From Heliocidaris tuberculata (lineage: Eukaryota; Echinodermata; Echinoidea; Camarodonta; Echinometridae), in NCBI GenBank assembly GCA_025618425.1, contig CM046849.1, forward strand, positions 33,941,962-34,005,961: a stretch of DNA of 64,000 bases. Direction: 5' to 3'. Every line of letters begins with the position of its first letter. Position 1 is the first letter of the stretch. Both the position numbers and the translations under genes were made by a program. Of this stretch, positions 44,765 to 56,538 are shown piece after piece. The notes under the pieces were generated by a model, which had not been told where the DNA came from, did not search any database, and saw nothing but the letters and a program-made list of their open reading frames with translations.

Positions 44765-45180
44765 TGTATATTGTTATGTACTGTTTGAAGGAACTTTTAT
44801 TACAAACTAATCACTTCAATAATTAGCTGCTTCTGTGGAATGCCACTACCATGTACAAAGGTTAAGCTATATTGAAACTGATCATGATGAAAGTTTGTAG
44901 GTGGATGGTATCACGTGATGACGTTGGTAATACTCTGGTAATACACAATGTTGATAAAAGTCGAAAGGGTGAAAGTAAAATTCCTTCTTTCTTTCTTTCA
45001 ATTTTTTAATACATTTATGACGGTAGAACACATCGTCTGGTGATTTTGTTCTAGAACTCGCATTTTTCGAGAAATTACATCTTTACAGCGTTGTGAGATT
45101 TTTCCGACAATGGTGAATGGGCTGTGTTGTGGATATCTGATTGATGAAATTGATTCCAAACTTACTTTTAACAATGTAGA
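44765..45180. repeat. Segmental duplication tract, copy 2
   Basis: Homologous in order to 25590-26135 (see that entry), but without the long TTC run; a short CTTT tract stands in its place. The 19.2 kb offset equals that of the TRIM pair. Confidence 0.7.
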
Positions 45181-45483
45181 TTATGATAACAATAGTATGA
45201 AGAAAATAGATTGTCGTTTTGATTTATGTTAAATTAACAAACGCTATGCATTATTTCCTTAACTTTTTACTGGCTTTGGTCGACCTATGGATCAAACAGG
45301 GGACTGCCACAGCCGACTTCTGGCGCACATACAGTGTTCATGTATAATATACTCCAAACAATATGACAGTCAGGGGTTTCGATCCATGGCAAATAAAGAG
45401 TTACAGCTCTAAAGAGTTATTTTAATGCCATTTCTTGTAGTAATAAACAATAGAACTTGAAATGAACGTGTATATACTGTATT

Positions 45484-45753
45484 CAGGGGCGGCGCTACAG
45501 GGGGGGGCAGAGGGGGCGACCGCCCCCCCCCCTATGATTTTTCAAGTAGTGAAAAAAGAAAAAAAAAGAAGAAAAAAGAAGAAAAGGAGGAAGAAAAGGG
45601 AAGAAAAGGGAAGAAAGAAGAAAGAGGAGTATTAAAAAGAGAGGTCTTAAACATATAACTCTATATTACCCCTGTTATTTAATGGAGAAAAAATATGACG
45701 TCATCTTTAGGTCGTCTTGCCCCTCCTATCAAAATACCCTGGCGCCGCCCCTG
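45484..45753. mobile_element. hAT-like element with perfect 8 bp target duplication
   Basis: Ends are 'caggggcggcgctacagg' and 'ccctggcgccgcccctg'. The octamer actgtatt lies immediately on both sides (45476-45483 and 45754-45761). The 270 bp interior is purine-rich GAA/AAG sequence with no frame, so it is a non-autonomous hAT. Confidence 0.9.
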
Positions 45754-45761
45754 ACTGTATT

Positions 45762-46559
45762 ATAAATTCAAAGTATTTTGGTGTTTTTCTATGAATAAGG
45801 TAACCGAATGGCGACAAACTTATTGCACAGAATCAAAGATTATGTAATGCAATGTTTTTAATATACATAATAATGACTGGAAATATAAAAAAAATAACAT
45901 GTATAATGTTTTTGTATATACATGGTATACGGAATAGTAGATGCATGATAAACCAATTAACGAAAATGCACAAAAAAAGTCGTAGTGTTAACAGCAAGAA
46001 GAAGGGAAAATACAATATACATGTAGGGCATATGATATTGAATTTCATCATATTTTAATGGAATATGTTGATTTTTTTCATATTTTTTATTGAATATAAT
46101 TATATTTCAAACTGAAGTACGAGCGTTGTATACGTAATCGTGAGAGGCAGTATTACTCAAGGGGTAGAAATAGATATAATTCAGTATAAATAATATGATA
46201 TTATAGTTAATATGCGTATTATGCAGATTTTAATAATTGGAAGATTATTGTTGTGCTATCCTGAACTGACCTATTTTAATTCAATCGTGTTCATTCCTGA
46301 TACGTAAACAGTACATGTACAAGGAAAACATGACACAAAAGTTGGCAAGATATGTCAATAAATACTATGGGCTATCACAGAAACTACAGAAAAATATCTT
46401 AAAGACATTCATTTGTGTCAATTTGTATGTTTTGGGGAAAATAAATCATTATCTTATTTGTACATTGTTGAATTCAAAATAAGAATTCTGTTGCCTTGAA
46501 TGTAAGTTTGACGATTGATTAAGATTTTGCTGGTAATGAATCTGTTTGTATACAGATGG
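45762..46559. other. Non-coding, unclassified
   Basis: AT-rich. Overlapping frames of 68-72 codons on both strands near 45833-46058 show no domain. Confidence 0.4.
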
Positions 46560-46653
46560 TAGTATGAAGTACAAATAACTGCCAATAACTCTGATATGAT
46601 GGAGAATGATGATGATGGCGATGGTGATGGTTTTAAGATGATGACGGTGATGG

Positions 46654-46688
<35 letters not shown>

Positions 46689-46800
46689 GTCGGTAATGTT
46701 GATGATGAATATGATGATGGTGATGGTTATGCTGATGATGGTAATGATGAAGTACGAAAGATTGCCTATAATTCTGATATAAACGGGGGCGACTGACGAC
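46560..46800. repeat. (GAT)n microsatellite, duplication tract copy 2
   Basis: Interrupted GAT repeats preceded by 'gaagtacaaataactgcc' and 'ctgatatgatgg', as around 29040-29215. The aspartate- and methionine-rich frames are artefacts. Confidence 0.75.
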
Positions 46801-47040
46801 GATGTTCATGACGATGATGATCAAGATGATGAGATAAGAATGACGTGTATGATAAAAGATGACATTGATGCCGTGGCAGGGTTAGGGTGACGACGATGAT
46901 GACGACGATGGGAATTAAGATTATATTAGTGGTAGTGTTAGAAATGGTGGTGGAATGAATCTGCAAAATATAGGCCTACTATAATAACCCAAATTGAGCA
47001 AAAAACATTATTGAGTGAAAAAATCACGAAAAACAATGAA

Positions 47041-47228
47041 AACACGATAAAAACTACTTTCGAAAAATCAACTGAAGGCAATTTCAATAGCCTTGTCTAT
47101 CACCTTCAGAAATGTGCGAACATTACAATAGCGTATTACGTAATCCGAACCTGATTTCTATGGGCAGTACAATAGGCCTTTGAAATTGCCCTTGAGTTTA
47201 TTTTTCGAAAGCAGTTTTTATCGTGTTT
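47041..47228. mobile_element. Hairpin MITE, ~190 bp
   Basis: The left arm 47041-47097 ('aacacgataaaaactacttt' onward) and right arm 47170-47228 are inverted copies with a few mismatches and a ~70 base loop. There is no coding capacity. Confidence 0.75.
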
Positions 47229-48486
47229 GAAATACAAATTAATATCTGAATATGCGCTTCTGAGCATGCTCCCCCTAAGCTTGACCGGAAGGAAAAAAGC
47301 GAGGCCTTTTCCCCAAGATGGGAGAGCATACTGAACACGATAAGTCTTGATCAAAGTATCATAGGTTTGTTTTACTTCATGGAAAACTCATGTTATCATA
47401 GATTTATTCCACTTTATAAAAAACTCTAGTCATCGGGAAGGATGTTCCACCGAGTAACTGACACGGGGGTGCTCTCAAAGTTTCTTTCAATTATTTTAAG
47501 CAACTTGCCAAATCTATCCATTTACTACTGATTTCGTTCTCAAAAAAGGAGATATGGAGGTCAATTAAAATTCTCCCGTTTTGTAATTGGACTTTTTATG
47601 TTGTTCTCGAGTTTTGTTTTGCTTCGTAATGTATCCAGGACATGAACGAGATTATCCTTTAATCGGGTTAAAACCAAGAGACGGCCAAAAGATGAATAGA
47701 AACCTATGCGCCAAGTGTAATAAGATTAATCTTTGTCTCTGACAGCCATAGGGACAATGCAAAACCAGTGCTTTTCTTTTCAATATCACTTCAAGCAAAG
47801 CCGGTGCGGTGATTCATATCCACACAATAGCTCACCAAGAGCCAGAACTTTTCATAAAAGCCGCCGATCCGTGGATGAGTTTTTATAAAGGGACATCGTC
47901 GTTTTCATTTTAATCTGAGTTTAGGGGGGTATTATGACAAAAAGATGTGGTGGGATTTATACAGAGAGCGATATTACAACAAATACTGCTCCTGGTGGAC
48001 GTTTGGTCAATGACGTAGTATCCAGAATGGGAACATGCATGAGGACGTAATACTTTTTAATTGCATAGTGGGATCTAACGTTTATGGTTGACATACACTT
48101 ATTGCCAGGCAAAGTATTGTAGACCAAGCTGCTGCACACCATCACTGTAAACGAATCATATATCTACCTTCTGCAAATAAGCTTTACCCTTCTCAAGCAA
48201 ACGAAGGAAATCACCCAAGAAGTGTTGCAGTAGATAAGATGCAGAAACATGATGCCAATGATGTTTGACAACAATTATTCTGTGTTGTGATTTTAACTGG
48301 AATCATTCATTCTTTCATCTGTTCACCTCCGATGTTTGTATACTTCTACACGTGAAGACTGGCAACTTGGAGCCATTATGTTTCTGCACATTACGTATCT
48401 ATGTGATGACCGTGGCCTGTATGCCGTCTTTATCGGAAAATGACCTATATTAAAAATGATCTGTTGCTGGCTCTATACCAGTTTTA
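47229..48486. other. Upstream flank of the 48.6 kb gene
   Basis: No exon can be supported. A splice-acceptor-like 'tctataccagttttag' ends at 48486, which may mark the start of the exon carrying the next gene. Confidence 0.4.
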
Positions 48487-48559
48487 GAAATTCGCTGAGG
48501 CCTCAACTATACCGTGATCACGTTTGTTGAGTGAGGACATTGAAAATCCGAACGAAGCA

Positions 48560-49429
48560 ATGGCTAATTTTGAAAGGTATAGCAGTCCATCTCGTGGTGG
48601 CTCGTTAAGTGAGACGAGATTCGAGAGCTGGGTGGTAGCACATAGTAAGAACTGTGGCGAACAAAAACTACTCAAGAATCGACTGAAAGAACTTGAGCGA
48701 GAGAGAGCCAGATCTCTCTATCTTCTCAGTATGGAACAAAGATGCGTCAAGAAAGATCATAATAAACTCCTCATGGATCGGAGGACGCTTGTGGATAGTC
48801 CTCATTTCGGTGAGAGCAGTAATTCCAGAATGAATGCAAGAACTCCCGTCATGTCTGTCAGGTCTGACAATGATCGCATTCAAGAACGCGTAAATTGTTG
48901 GAAGATAGAGATGGCTCGAAGGTGCCAAAGCGCATCCCCAATGATTATCGACAGCACGACAGAAGACATCACTGATCAAGCCATGCCTAACCAACTAATG
49001 ACATCTTCAGGAATCCAAATGCCTAAGCGACCATCGTCCTGTACCATATCGGGAAATATAAATTCAAATACGGCTGTGCACCTCGATCGAGATCATGGAG
49101 AGGCGAAGCTGTCAGACGTCGACGAGGCACGCGCTATCTCGTCAACAAAGGACCACGGTCCGAACCCAGCATCGATGTCTCCTAGGCGACGGGCGAGACG
49201 AGCGGAGATTGATCGTCAGGTGCAGAGCAAGGTATCCCGTTTAAGGACTTTATCTCGTGTTCCTGCAGACTTCAATCTACGCGCCAAGACATCGAGTGTT
49301 TCCAGGTCAGGACAACCACAAATATCGCTCAACTTCTTTAATGAACATCATCTAAATGTAAAGTCCAATGGTAAAGCGAAGGGTAGTCCTGCACAGAGTC
49401 GAAGAAACACACATCAAAACACCAGATGA
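48560..49429 (+). CDS. Uncharacterised basic helical protein, 289 residues
   Basis: An intact single-exon frame starting at ATG 48560 with G at -3 and G at +4; an in-frame stop at 48515 rules out extension within this exon. Residues 34-71 form a charged helix or coiled coil ('LLKNRLKELERERARS', then 'MEQR'). The middle is Ser/Asp-rich and probably disordered. A basic patch 'SPRRRARRAEIDRQ' near residue 210 precedes another short helix. There is no signal peptide or membrane segment. The spacing RL-x2-LE-x13-EQR recalls the N-terminal helix of CCDC190, but that is a weak resemblance. Codon use looks like a real gene, in contrast to the repeats around it. Function unknown; cytoplasmic or nuclear location is likely. 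Confidence 0.75.
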   Translation: MANFERYSSPSRGGSLSETRFESWVVAHSKNCGEQKLLKNRLKELERERARSLYLLSMEQRCVKKDHNKLLMDRRTLVDSPHFGESSNSRMNARTPVMSVRSDNDRIQERVNCWKIEMARRCQSASPMIIDSTTEDITDQAMPNQLMTSSGIQMPKRPSSCTISGNINSNTAVHLDRDHGEAKLSDVDEARAISSTKDHGPNPASMSPRRRARRAEIDRQVQSKVSRLRTLSRVPADFNLRAKTSSVSRSGQPQISLNFFNEHHLNVKSNGKAKGSPAQSRRNTHQNTR

Positions 49430-50123
49430 AAATGAAAGAGAAGATACTGCTTTGAAACAAATTTTCATCTGCTCCGTTTAATATATAACATTTTGTATCA
49501 TCGACGTTTAACATGTAAATTGAATTATGTTGAATGTTGTAACGAATTTAGCAGCCCAGGGACTTTCCATCCTCAAAGAGATGTCAATTCTATAACATCA
49601 AGGCATTTAATCTTATCAACAAATTTCACAACTAAAATTTTTTAGAGATGTCAAACAGGTATGTCAAACAGGTGTTATACTATATTTACGGGGGGGGGGG
49701 GTCACCGCCCATGTGTGTGCTACGTTTTCTACACCTATATAAATATTTTGACTTATTTCGTTGGTATTTTCTGATTAGGTGCAAGTTACCCCATTACCAG
49801 AAAATGTAAAACTCGTTTCTTTTACAGCAGTACAGTGGACAGGGTGGAGTTTGTAATGAATTAGATAACCCTTATGCTGACCTTAATAATTGATTATTAA
49901 TTTTACCCCCAAAAAAATAACAGAGGCAACGTATCATACCTGATTCATCCATTGTCTTGTATTCTAACAACAAATCTTTTAAAAGACATACATGATTAGA
50001 ATTTTTTTTTTTTTTTGACTTTGACATTTGTGGGTTACTTGTACCAGCCACCTCCCTGCTTGTAGCTGCAGATACATGGAACTGTAGCCATGGAAGCTTT
50101 GATGCTCGAGTCTGTCTCACAGG
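49430..50123. other. 3' flank, non-coding
   Basis: The probable 3' UTR of the preceding gene, then AT-rich sequence with a 10-G run at about 49690. No further gene. Confidence 0.4.
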
Positions 50124-50419
50124 CAGTGGCGGCTTGAGGGGGGGGGGCACATCCGGCCTGTGCCCCCCCCCCTTTGAAAGAATTGTGACCCCCTTTTAGA
50201 ACTGATAGGCCCTAGCCCTTTTTTTTTTTTTGCTTGTCAGAGAATTATGGAGGCAAACTGGAAACCCCATAACCCCCCCCCCCCCTCCCCACTGAGCGAC
50301 TTTTTGAGGGCTGGGGTTAAAAATAAGATACGGGTGTCCCTCCAAGCAGTTACCAAAAGTTTGCATTTGTGTGCCCCCCCCCCCTCCCTTTAATATACAA
50401 AATCCTGTATCCGCCCCTG
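50124..50419. mobile_element. hAT-like element with target duplication
   Basis: Ends are 'cagtggcggcttgagggg' and 'tgtatccgcccctg', flanked by ctcacagg and ctcacaag (7 of 8). The interior has C/G runs and 'gcttgtcagagaattatgg', which appears inverted in the copy starting at 60245. Confidence 0.82.
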
Positions 50420-50827
50420 CTCACAAGGAATCCGGGGTTTTATTTTTCGGTTTTTTTTCTTTTTTTCTTTTTTTTTTCTTTTAATGCTCTCTTTATACTA
50501 AATCTTTACTCATTGACTAAGCTATTGAAAGACTGGATTAAAGGGGGCTAGTCTATCTATTCCATACTCAGTTCAACAGTTTTACTGGGAGTAAGAAAAC
50601 AGTGGAACACATGCAGTTTCATTGAAGGCAGGAAAATACCACTCTATCTGGAAACAGGCTAGAACGTCATCATAGTCAGAGTTCGTCTTGAAACATCTTG
50701 GAAATGTACGAGTAGCATTACCGGCTACAATTGCACCAGGCTCTATTTCATCTTAGGCATAGGGTCAGTGTTCGGGTTGCAACTGGGGTTTAGTTTATTT
50801 TTAAGGTTACTGTTATGCACGTTAGGT

Positions 50828-51069
50828 CAGGGCGGATCCAGGATTTCTTAAGGGAGGGGGTTCAATATTCACAAAACTTTCTGACAAGCAAGCAAAAAGA
50901 AAGAAAAAAGAAAAAAAAAGGTCCTCATCATTTTTGGGCCCCTTCTTAACTCAAAAAATCTCTGACAAGCAAAAAAAAAATCAATTAATTAAAAAAAAAA
51001 GGTCCTCAGCATTTTTGGGCCCCTTTTTGGTTCCAAGGGAGGGGGCCCGACCCCCTGGATCCACCACTG
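50828..51069. mobile_element. hAT-like element with target duplication
   Basis: Ends are 'cagggcggatccagg' and 'ccctggatccaccactg', flanked by cgttaggt and tgttaggt (7 of 8). The interior holds 'tctgacaagcaa' twice, each followed by an A-rich stretch and 'ggtcctca(t/g)catttttggg', so it carries an internal tandem duplication of about 70-80 bases. Confidence 0.82.
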
Positions 51070-51284
51070 TGTTAGGTATAATGTTTGGTCCAGGGACGAT
51101 ATTGGGAATTCAGTTTAGGTAGGATACTCATACATAGAGCAACTTAGTGTCGCTGGAGCAAGTGTCATACAACCCACACTTCATATCTATAGGGGACACA
51201 TTAGTATAAAGCTTATATTCCATTTGAGATTTCTCTAACGTGAAATATAGTATATTTACTGTAAATATATAGCTCAAAATAATG

Positions 51285-51675
51285 ACACGGGTTTGCAATA
51301 AGTTTTAAAGATAACTCATATGTGACACGTTTTAATGACACTATCATTAGTCAGCAATGATTGTACATTGCTTTTCCAACATTCGAAACGTATTCAATTA
51401 TTTCACGAGGTTTGCAAAAGGTTTGCAATAACTTATCAAGAAACAAACAGGTAAATAGCATGTGTTATGACATTATTATTACTTAGCAAGCGTACTATTT
51501 TTTTCCGGATATATTGTATTCAACGCACATAACATGTCAACATGGTGTACTAGGTTTCAGTTATTTTGCAATACGTCATAAATAAAACTGATATAAAATA
51601 CGTTTTATGGTATTATTATTATTACTTAGAAAGCGTACATCCTTTTTCCAACATTCGAAATGTATGTTATATGAT
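51285..51675. repeat. Three diverged ~140 bp tandem copies
   Basis: 'ggtttgcaata' or variants occur near 51290, 51422 and 51553, and the linked 'acttagnaagcgtac' near 51341, 51481 and 51625, each followed by 'ttccaacattcgaaa'-like words. The copies are old and differ strongly. Confidence 0.65.
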
Positions 51676-52639
51676 GACATCATCAGGTTTCACAGGTTTC
51701 TGAAAACAAGACTTAGCCCTATAGTATAATTCATTCACAATGAACACCATGAAAATGAAATTCCAACAAATAAACGTACATTGTATTTCAGATGGTTCAT
51801 TTTGATTTCTATTTCCTATATCATTGTACTTGCCTTTCTTTAATGTTTTCCAGTATCAGAACACAGCTTTTGATGTCTCTAGACAGCCCTTAACTCTGCT
51901 TGTCCAATGATCATGATCATAATATTCATAGCAATGAATAATGTCTCTTTCATATTCGATTAAATATGGCAATATGCAACTGATATGCTAAAAGTAAGAT
52001 GTCACAAAGAAAATTTTACTGAAAATGGATAAATATTGTTATTTTCAATGCTTGGCCTATACCTGATTGGAATAAATCGAAGATCCTTGTGAAAGCATGA
52101 CCATGTATCTGTGATGTAGTGCACTGTGATCCTTTTCTCTCTACATTTTTATTTCTATATTTCTTCATGTTTATCATTGGAATTCATTACAATTCTATAC
52201 GATACTAATAAGCCCCTATATCAATGAGACAGATATCTTCCAATTTAGCTGATGAGTAACAAGATACTTTCAATAATTCTGAACGGTTGCACTTCATCCC
52301 TTTTAAAAAATCAGTGATCATACGATGAACAATTAATAGATTACACCTGGGGAGGTTACGCATTCTCTTTTGTCTTTCATCATTATTCTTTACACGTTGA
52401 ATTTCAAGTGAATCTATTCAGAAGTTTTCTTTACCCAAAGATGATTAAGATCACGTTTATAAACTACAGTGTAACTGTAACATTTTCCATTATATCCAGC
52501 ATAATTAGAGGTATATATATATATATATATATGACACCCCCTTCCCTCCAGTTTGAAGGTTCAGAACAATGTTATGTAATAGCAGTCAAACTAAATTCCG
52601 CTCCTAATTCTCAATTTCTGGATAAGCCACTGTAATTGA
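51676..52639. other. Non-coding; probable 3' flank of the Ly6 gene
   Basis: No exon is recognised. A short TA tract lies at about 52510-52531. The part next to 52640 is probably 3' UTR of the minus-strand Ly6 gene. Confidence 0.4.
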
Positions 52640-52891
52640 TCATCTCTGTCCAGAAGTATGATATGATGACACGATAAACAGTATTGCTATCACACAACAT
52701 AGTGGATTAAGAATTGTTGATGAAGTATGTTGTTGCCCTGTATTGCCGAGATTGCATCCATCCCGATGGCAGCAGAACGTACACACTTGTTCGTCCAATC
52801 CAAACCCTCTCGTTACACATTTTGGATTGCATGTACTGGCACAGTTCCGAACAAAGCGGGTGAATATTCGATTTACTTTGGTATACTCAAC
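52640..52891 (-). CDS. Ly6/uPAR-domain protein, exon 3
   Basis: This last coding exon starts after 'ttttttatctccag' in phase 0 and encodes 83 residues. It holds the second half of the three-finger domain, with 'NCASTCNPKC', 'VCTFCC' and the hallmark 'CCHRDGCN' end. After a polar linker comes the hydrophobic 'LNPLCCVIAILFIVSS' and a short polar tail, as in a GPI-attachment signal or a single membrane anchor. The splice phase matches exon 2 exactly. Confidence 0.88.
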   Translation of the reverse strand, partial: VEYTKVNRIFTRFVRNCASTCNPKCVTRGFGLDEQVCTFCCHRDGCNLGNTGQQHTSSTILNPLCCVIAILFIVSSYHTSGQR

Positions 52892-53254
52892 CTGGAGATA
52901 AAAAAGAAAGAAATGAAGATGAACCATGAATAAAGGAGTATGTATATCATTAATATAAACGATCAAATCTCCTTGCTTCCCTGAGTTCTAATATCGCTGT
53001 ACGCCTGTACCCACATAATTCTGCTTCTTTCATTTTAATATAACATTAATGTCCATCCTTTGTCCTATTCATTTTCTTTCTATGTTTTCCTGTGTTTTAC
53101 TTCTTTTCTCTCTCAGCTTCACATTTCTTTCTATTTACGTTTCTTGCCATTCATCTCTAACGCATAACTGCTTGGTCATGTTCGTTATAATTATGAAACC
53201 TTTCTGCCTAATATCCATTCTAGTTTATCTTCTAAGATCTCTAAAATAGTGATG

Positions 53255-53307
<53 letters not shown>

Positions 53308-53420
53308 GATGATGATGGTGGTGATGATGATGATGGTGGTGGTGATGATGATGGTGGTGGTGATGATGATGATGATGATGGTGATGATGGTGATGATAGT
53401 GATGATGGTGATGATGATGG

Positions 53421-53451
<31 letters not shown>

Positions 53452-53463
53452 GTGATGATGAAA

Positions 53464-53494
<31 letters not shown>

Positions 53495-53798
53495 GATGTG
53501 ATGATGATGGCTGTGATGATGATGATGTTGGTGGTGATGATGGTGATGATAATGATAGTGATGATGATGGGGATGAAAAATATATGGTGATAAGTGAATG
53601 ATTGTGGGGATAATGAGGACGATGATGATGAAAACGGCGATGACGATACTCAACTATGATGTTCCCGATATGCGTGATTATAATTGTATATAATGATTGC
53701 TGCATTTGTAATTTGTAATAGGACACGTGAGTTCGATTTTTGCTATATTATATAGCGTAAGGGTACCCCCCCCCCCCCGGATTTCCGCCCACGCTTAC
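52892..53798 (-). other. Ly6 gene intron 2
   Basis: A 907 base intron, starting gtaagc and ending ctccag on the minus strand. It contains a long interrupted GAT microsatellite (53250-53575) and a C-run beside the donor at 53765-53778. Confidence 0.85.
53250..53575. repeat. (GAT)n/(GGTGAT)n microsatellite
   Basis: About 325 bases of GAT repeats with GGT variants, in Ly6 intron 2. It yields poly-Met, poly-His and poly-Ser frames that are not genes. Confidence 0.95.
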
Positions 53799-53935
53799 CG
53801 TGCAGAAGTGTTCATGTTCCTGACAAGCTCTTGGCAGGTAGCTAGTTGTCGGATTGACCACGCAGTCAGTCTGCTTGTAAACCTGTTTGAACTTCACTGC
53901 ACAGTCATAACACGATAGATTGCTGGCACCTGTGC
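53799..53935 (-). CDS. Ly6/uPAR-domain protein, exon 2
   Basis: A 137 base exon that follows 'cattgttattag' and ends at a consensus donor gtaagc. It encodes the first half of the three-finger domain: 'NLSCYDCAVKF' (the LxCYxC start typical of Ly6 proteins), 'QTDC', 'RAC' and 'HFC'. It joins exon 1 in phase 1 and exon 3 in phase 0, and both joins are consistent. The joined protein has 12 cysteines in the domain, two more than the common ten, suggesting one extra disulphide. Confidence 0.9.
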
Positions 53936-54849
53936 CTAATAACAATGATAAAAATAATATAGAAAGAGGGTGAAATTCACATGAAACATAATTATTTTGA
54001 CTATCCATAATGCCGATCCAAGGGGGAGGGGCAAAATAGCCCTGTTCACCCATCAGCCCATTTTGAGAATGAGAAAGAAAAAAAAAATCACCTTAAAAAA
54101 AATCCGGAGAAAATATTCCCCCCCCCTTTATTTATTTATTTTTTTGCCACTTTGCTTTTTATCCAACTGTTTAATCCCGTGAAAAATATTGAAATCCCCA
54201 ACCATGCACAAACAAAGGAACATACACATTCATACCCTCACTCATATTCTCAGGCAGGAAAAAAGTATCAAACGAATTTTCTTTTAACCCTATCCCCCAA
54301 GGGCCTCAAACTCCTTGTTTAGCACTGCTTTCCTCTGGATTTACCTTACATGTTTTCCATCTTTCTGTGTCGAATTTGTCTCGTTTCTATACATCTAGTC
54401 TCCACTGCGGCTTGACTTGGTGCATTATCGATACTATCTTTATCAGTATCACTTGGTAAAGGCGAATCGCTAATTTAATTTGTACACTTATATTGCAGCG
54501 ATACCACACAAAATAATACGTGGAAATAGTACATCATATTTTTGGTCAACCTGATACCATGGCTTTCTATATCCTGTTTTCTCGTCTGACCTCTTGTTTG
54601 AAGGCTACTCATTTAACTGAACATGTCCTTTAAAGACTTTTCAATCATGATAATTTCTGTCCATCCAAGTCGCCATTAAGATGGTGACCTCAGAACGCCG
54701 ACACATCTATTGTAAACCCAAGATATATCGATCGACAAAAATTATGGTATATAAGGTTATTACTATTCGCAAATGTCCATCATGATTACAGTTATCTGCA
54801 TGATAAAAATTATAATAACGATTATCACAATAATACTTCAGCAACAAAA

Positions 54850-54930
54850 CGGATGGAGGGGCCCCTGCAATTATTAATACGCCAGCATTGTCAGGTACCC
54901 ATTTGATACAGCTTGGTCGAGAGGGACGTT
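54850..54930 (-). mobile_element. SINE fragment (28.8 kb family)
   Basis: The minus strand reads 'tccctctcgaccaagc' then 'aaatgggtacctgacaatgc', parallel to the SINE at 28780-29000. Only the 3' half is preserved. Confidence 0.6.
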
Positions 54931-55150
54931 TCACTTTTGGGGGGAGGGGGATGAAGATGCAAAGGTTAGGGTCACATCCATGAAAAAAGGAAAAAATAGT
55001 GCAAGAATGTGGCCGGGGAATACCCCGGATCTTCTCCGTCAACAATAATATTGAGACGGTGTGGTGGAAAAAAAAGTGCCCAACCTGCATAAAAATGATT
55101 CCGTGTTCTGATTTTTGTCTACCTCTTGCACTTACCTTGCTCACCATTGA

Positions 55151-55959
55151 CAATCATTGGAAGGTGCCCCATGCGCTTTAATTGTTGCTTTAAAACAATC
55201 ATTGGAAGGTGCCCCATGCGCTTTAATTGTTGCTTTAAAACAATCATTGGAAGGTGCCCCATGCGCTTTAATTGTTCCTTTAAAACAATCATTGGAAGGT
55301 GCCCCATGCGCTTTAATTGTTGCTTTAAAACAATCATTGGAAGGTGCCCCATGCGCTTTAATTGTTCCTTTAAAACAATCATTGGAAGGTGTCCCATGCG
55401 CATAATTGTTCCTTTAAAACAATCATTGGAAGGTGCCCCATACGCTTTAATTGTTCCTTTAAAACAATCATTGGAAGGTGCCCAATGCGCTTTAATTGTT
55501 GCTTTAAAACAATCATTGGAAGGTGCCCCATGCGCTTTAATTGTTGCTTTAAAACAATCATTGGAAGGTGTCCCATGCGCTTTAAGTGTTCCTTTAAAAC
55601 AATCATTGGAAGGTGCCCCATGCGCTTTAATTGTTCCTTTAAAACAATCATTGGAAGGTGCCCCATGCGCTTTAATTGTTGCTTTGAAACAATCATTGGA
55701 AGGTGCCCCATGCGCTTTAATTGTTCCTTTAAAACAATCATTGGAAGGTGCCCCATGCGCTTTAATTGTTCCTTTAAAACAATCATTGGAAGGTGCCCCA
55801 TGCGCTTTAATTGTTCCTTTAAAACAATCATTGGAAGGTGCCCCATGCGCTTTAATTGTTGCTTTAAAACAATCATTGGAAGGTGCCCCATGCGCTTTAA
55901 TTGTTCCTTTAAAACAATCATTGGAAGGTGCCCCATGCGCTTTAATTTTTCCTTTAAAA
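55151..55959. repeat. 45 bp minisatellite, 18 copies
   Basis: The unit runs 'caatcattggaaggtgcccc' then 'atgcgctttaattgttnctttaaaa', starting at 55151, 55196, 55241 and so on to 55915. Unit 6 is one base short. The main variable site is the base n (g or c). Because 45 is divisible by three, long open frames exist on both strands (up to 279 codons), with 15-residue repeats; there is no start context, splice context or codon evidence for translation. A CT tract follows at about 55976-56035. Confidence 0.97.
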
Positions 55960-56351
55960 CGGTGATCACATTTCTACTCTCTCTTATTCTCTTTCTCTCT
56001 CTCTCTCTCCCTCTCTCCATTTCTATATCTCCCTCAGCTCTACCTACTAAAAAAAAACCTATAGACCCAGAGCAATGATCGATGCAGACGAATTAGACTT
56101 TCATCACATCACATGCGACACCATCTCGCTACGGTTCAGTTCATCGTAAGTTCTCAATTCGTCTAATTAAATCTCCATGGTTACTGAATAAACCACTGCA
56201 TGTACGTGGCTGCCTATTTACATGATATACTTTCAGTTTTTTAGCAAACATGATTCCAATCTTTTTCATAATAATAACCAAATTAAAGGGAATATACTTC
56301 TAGGACTGTACAGTCAAGGAAAAACACCTTTTTGGTTTCAAGATTACTGAA

Positions 56352-56483
56352 AGAAATATTTTGCACAACTGTCATTATTGCCAAAGAATAATGACTTGTA
56401 AGATATAAGTTAGTATATTTGATACCTATTTACATGATTTATAATCCGTAAAATGTTTCTGTTTTCTGATACTATAGTTAGAC

Positions 56484-56538
<55 letters not shown>

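Noticed and set aside
52640..52966. A 108-residue protein starting upstream of Ly6 exon 3
   Set aside because: The sequence before 52891 is intron (pyrimidine tract and AG acceptor); the phase match with exon 2 shows that the exon starts at 52891.
53225..53726. Poly-His, poly-Ser and poly-Met frames
   Set aside because: They are a GAT microsatellite in three frames, inside the Ly6 intron.
55151..55959. CRISPR-like appearance of regular repeats
   Set aside because: The whole 45 bp unit repeats with no unique spacers, and the window is eukaryotic.
55126..56078. Long open frames (up to 279 codons) over the 45 bp array
   Set aside because: They exist on both strands only because the unit is 45 bases without stops; no start context, splice sites or domain support translation.
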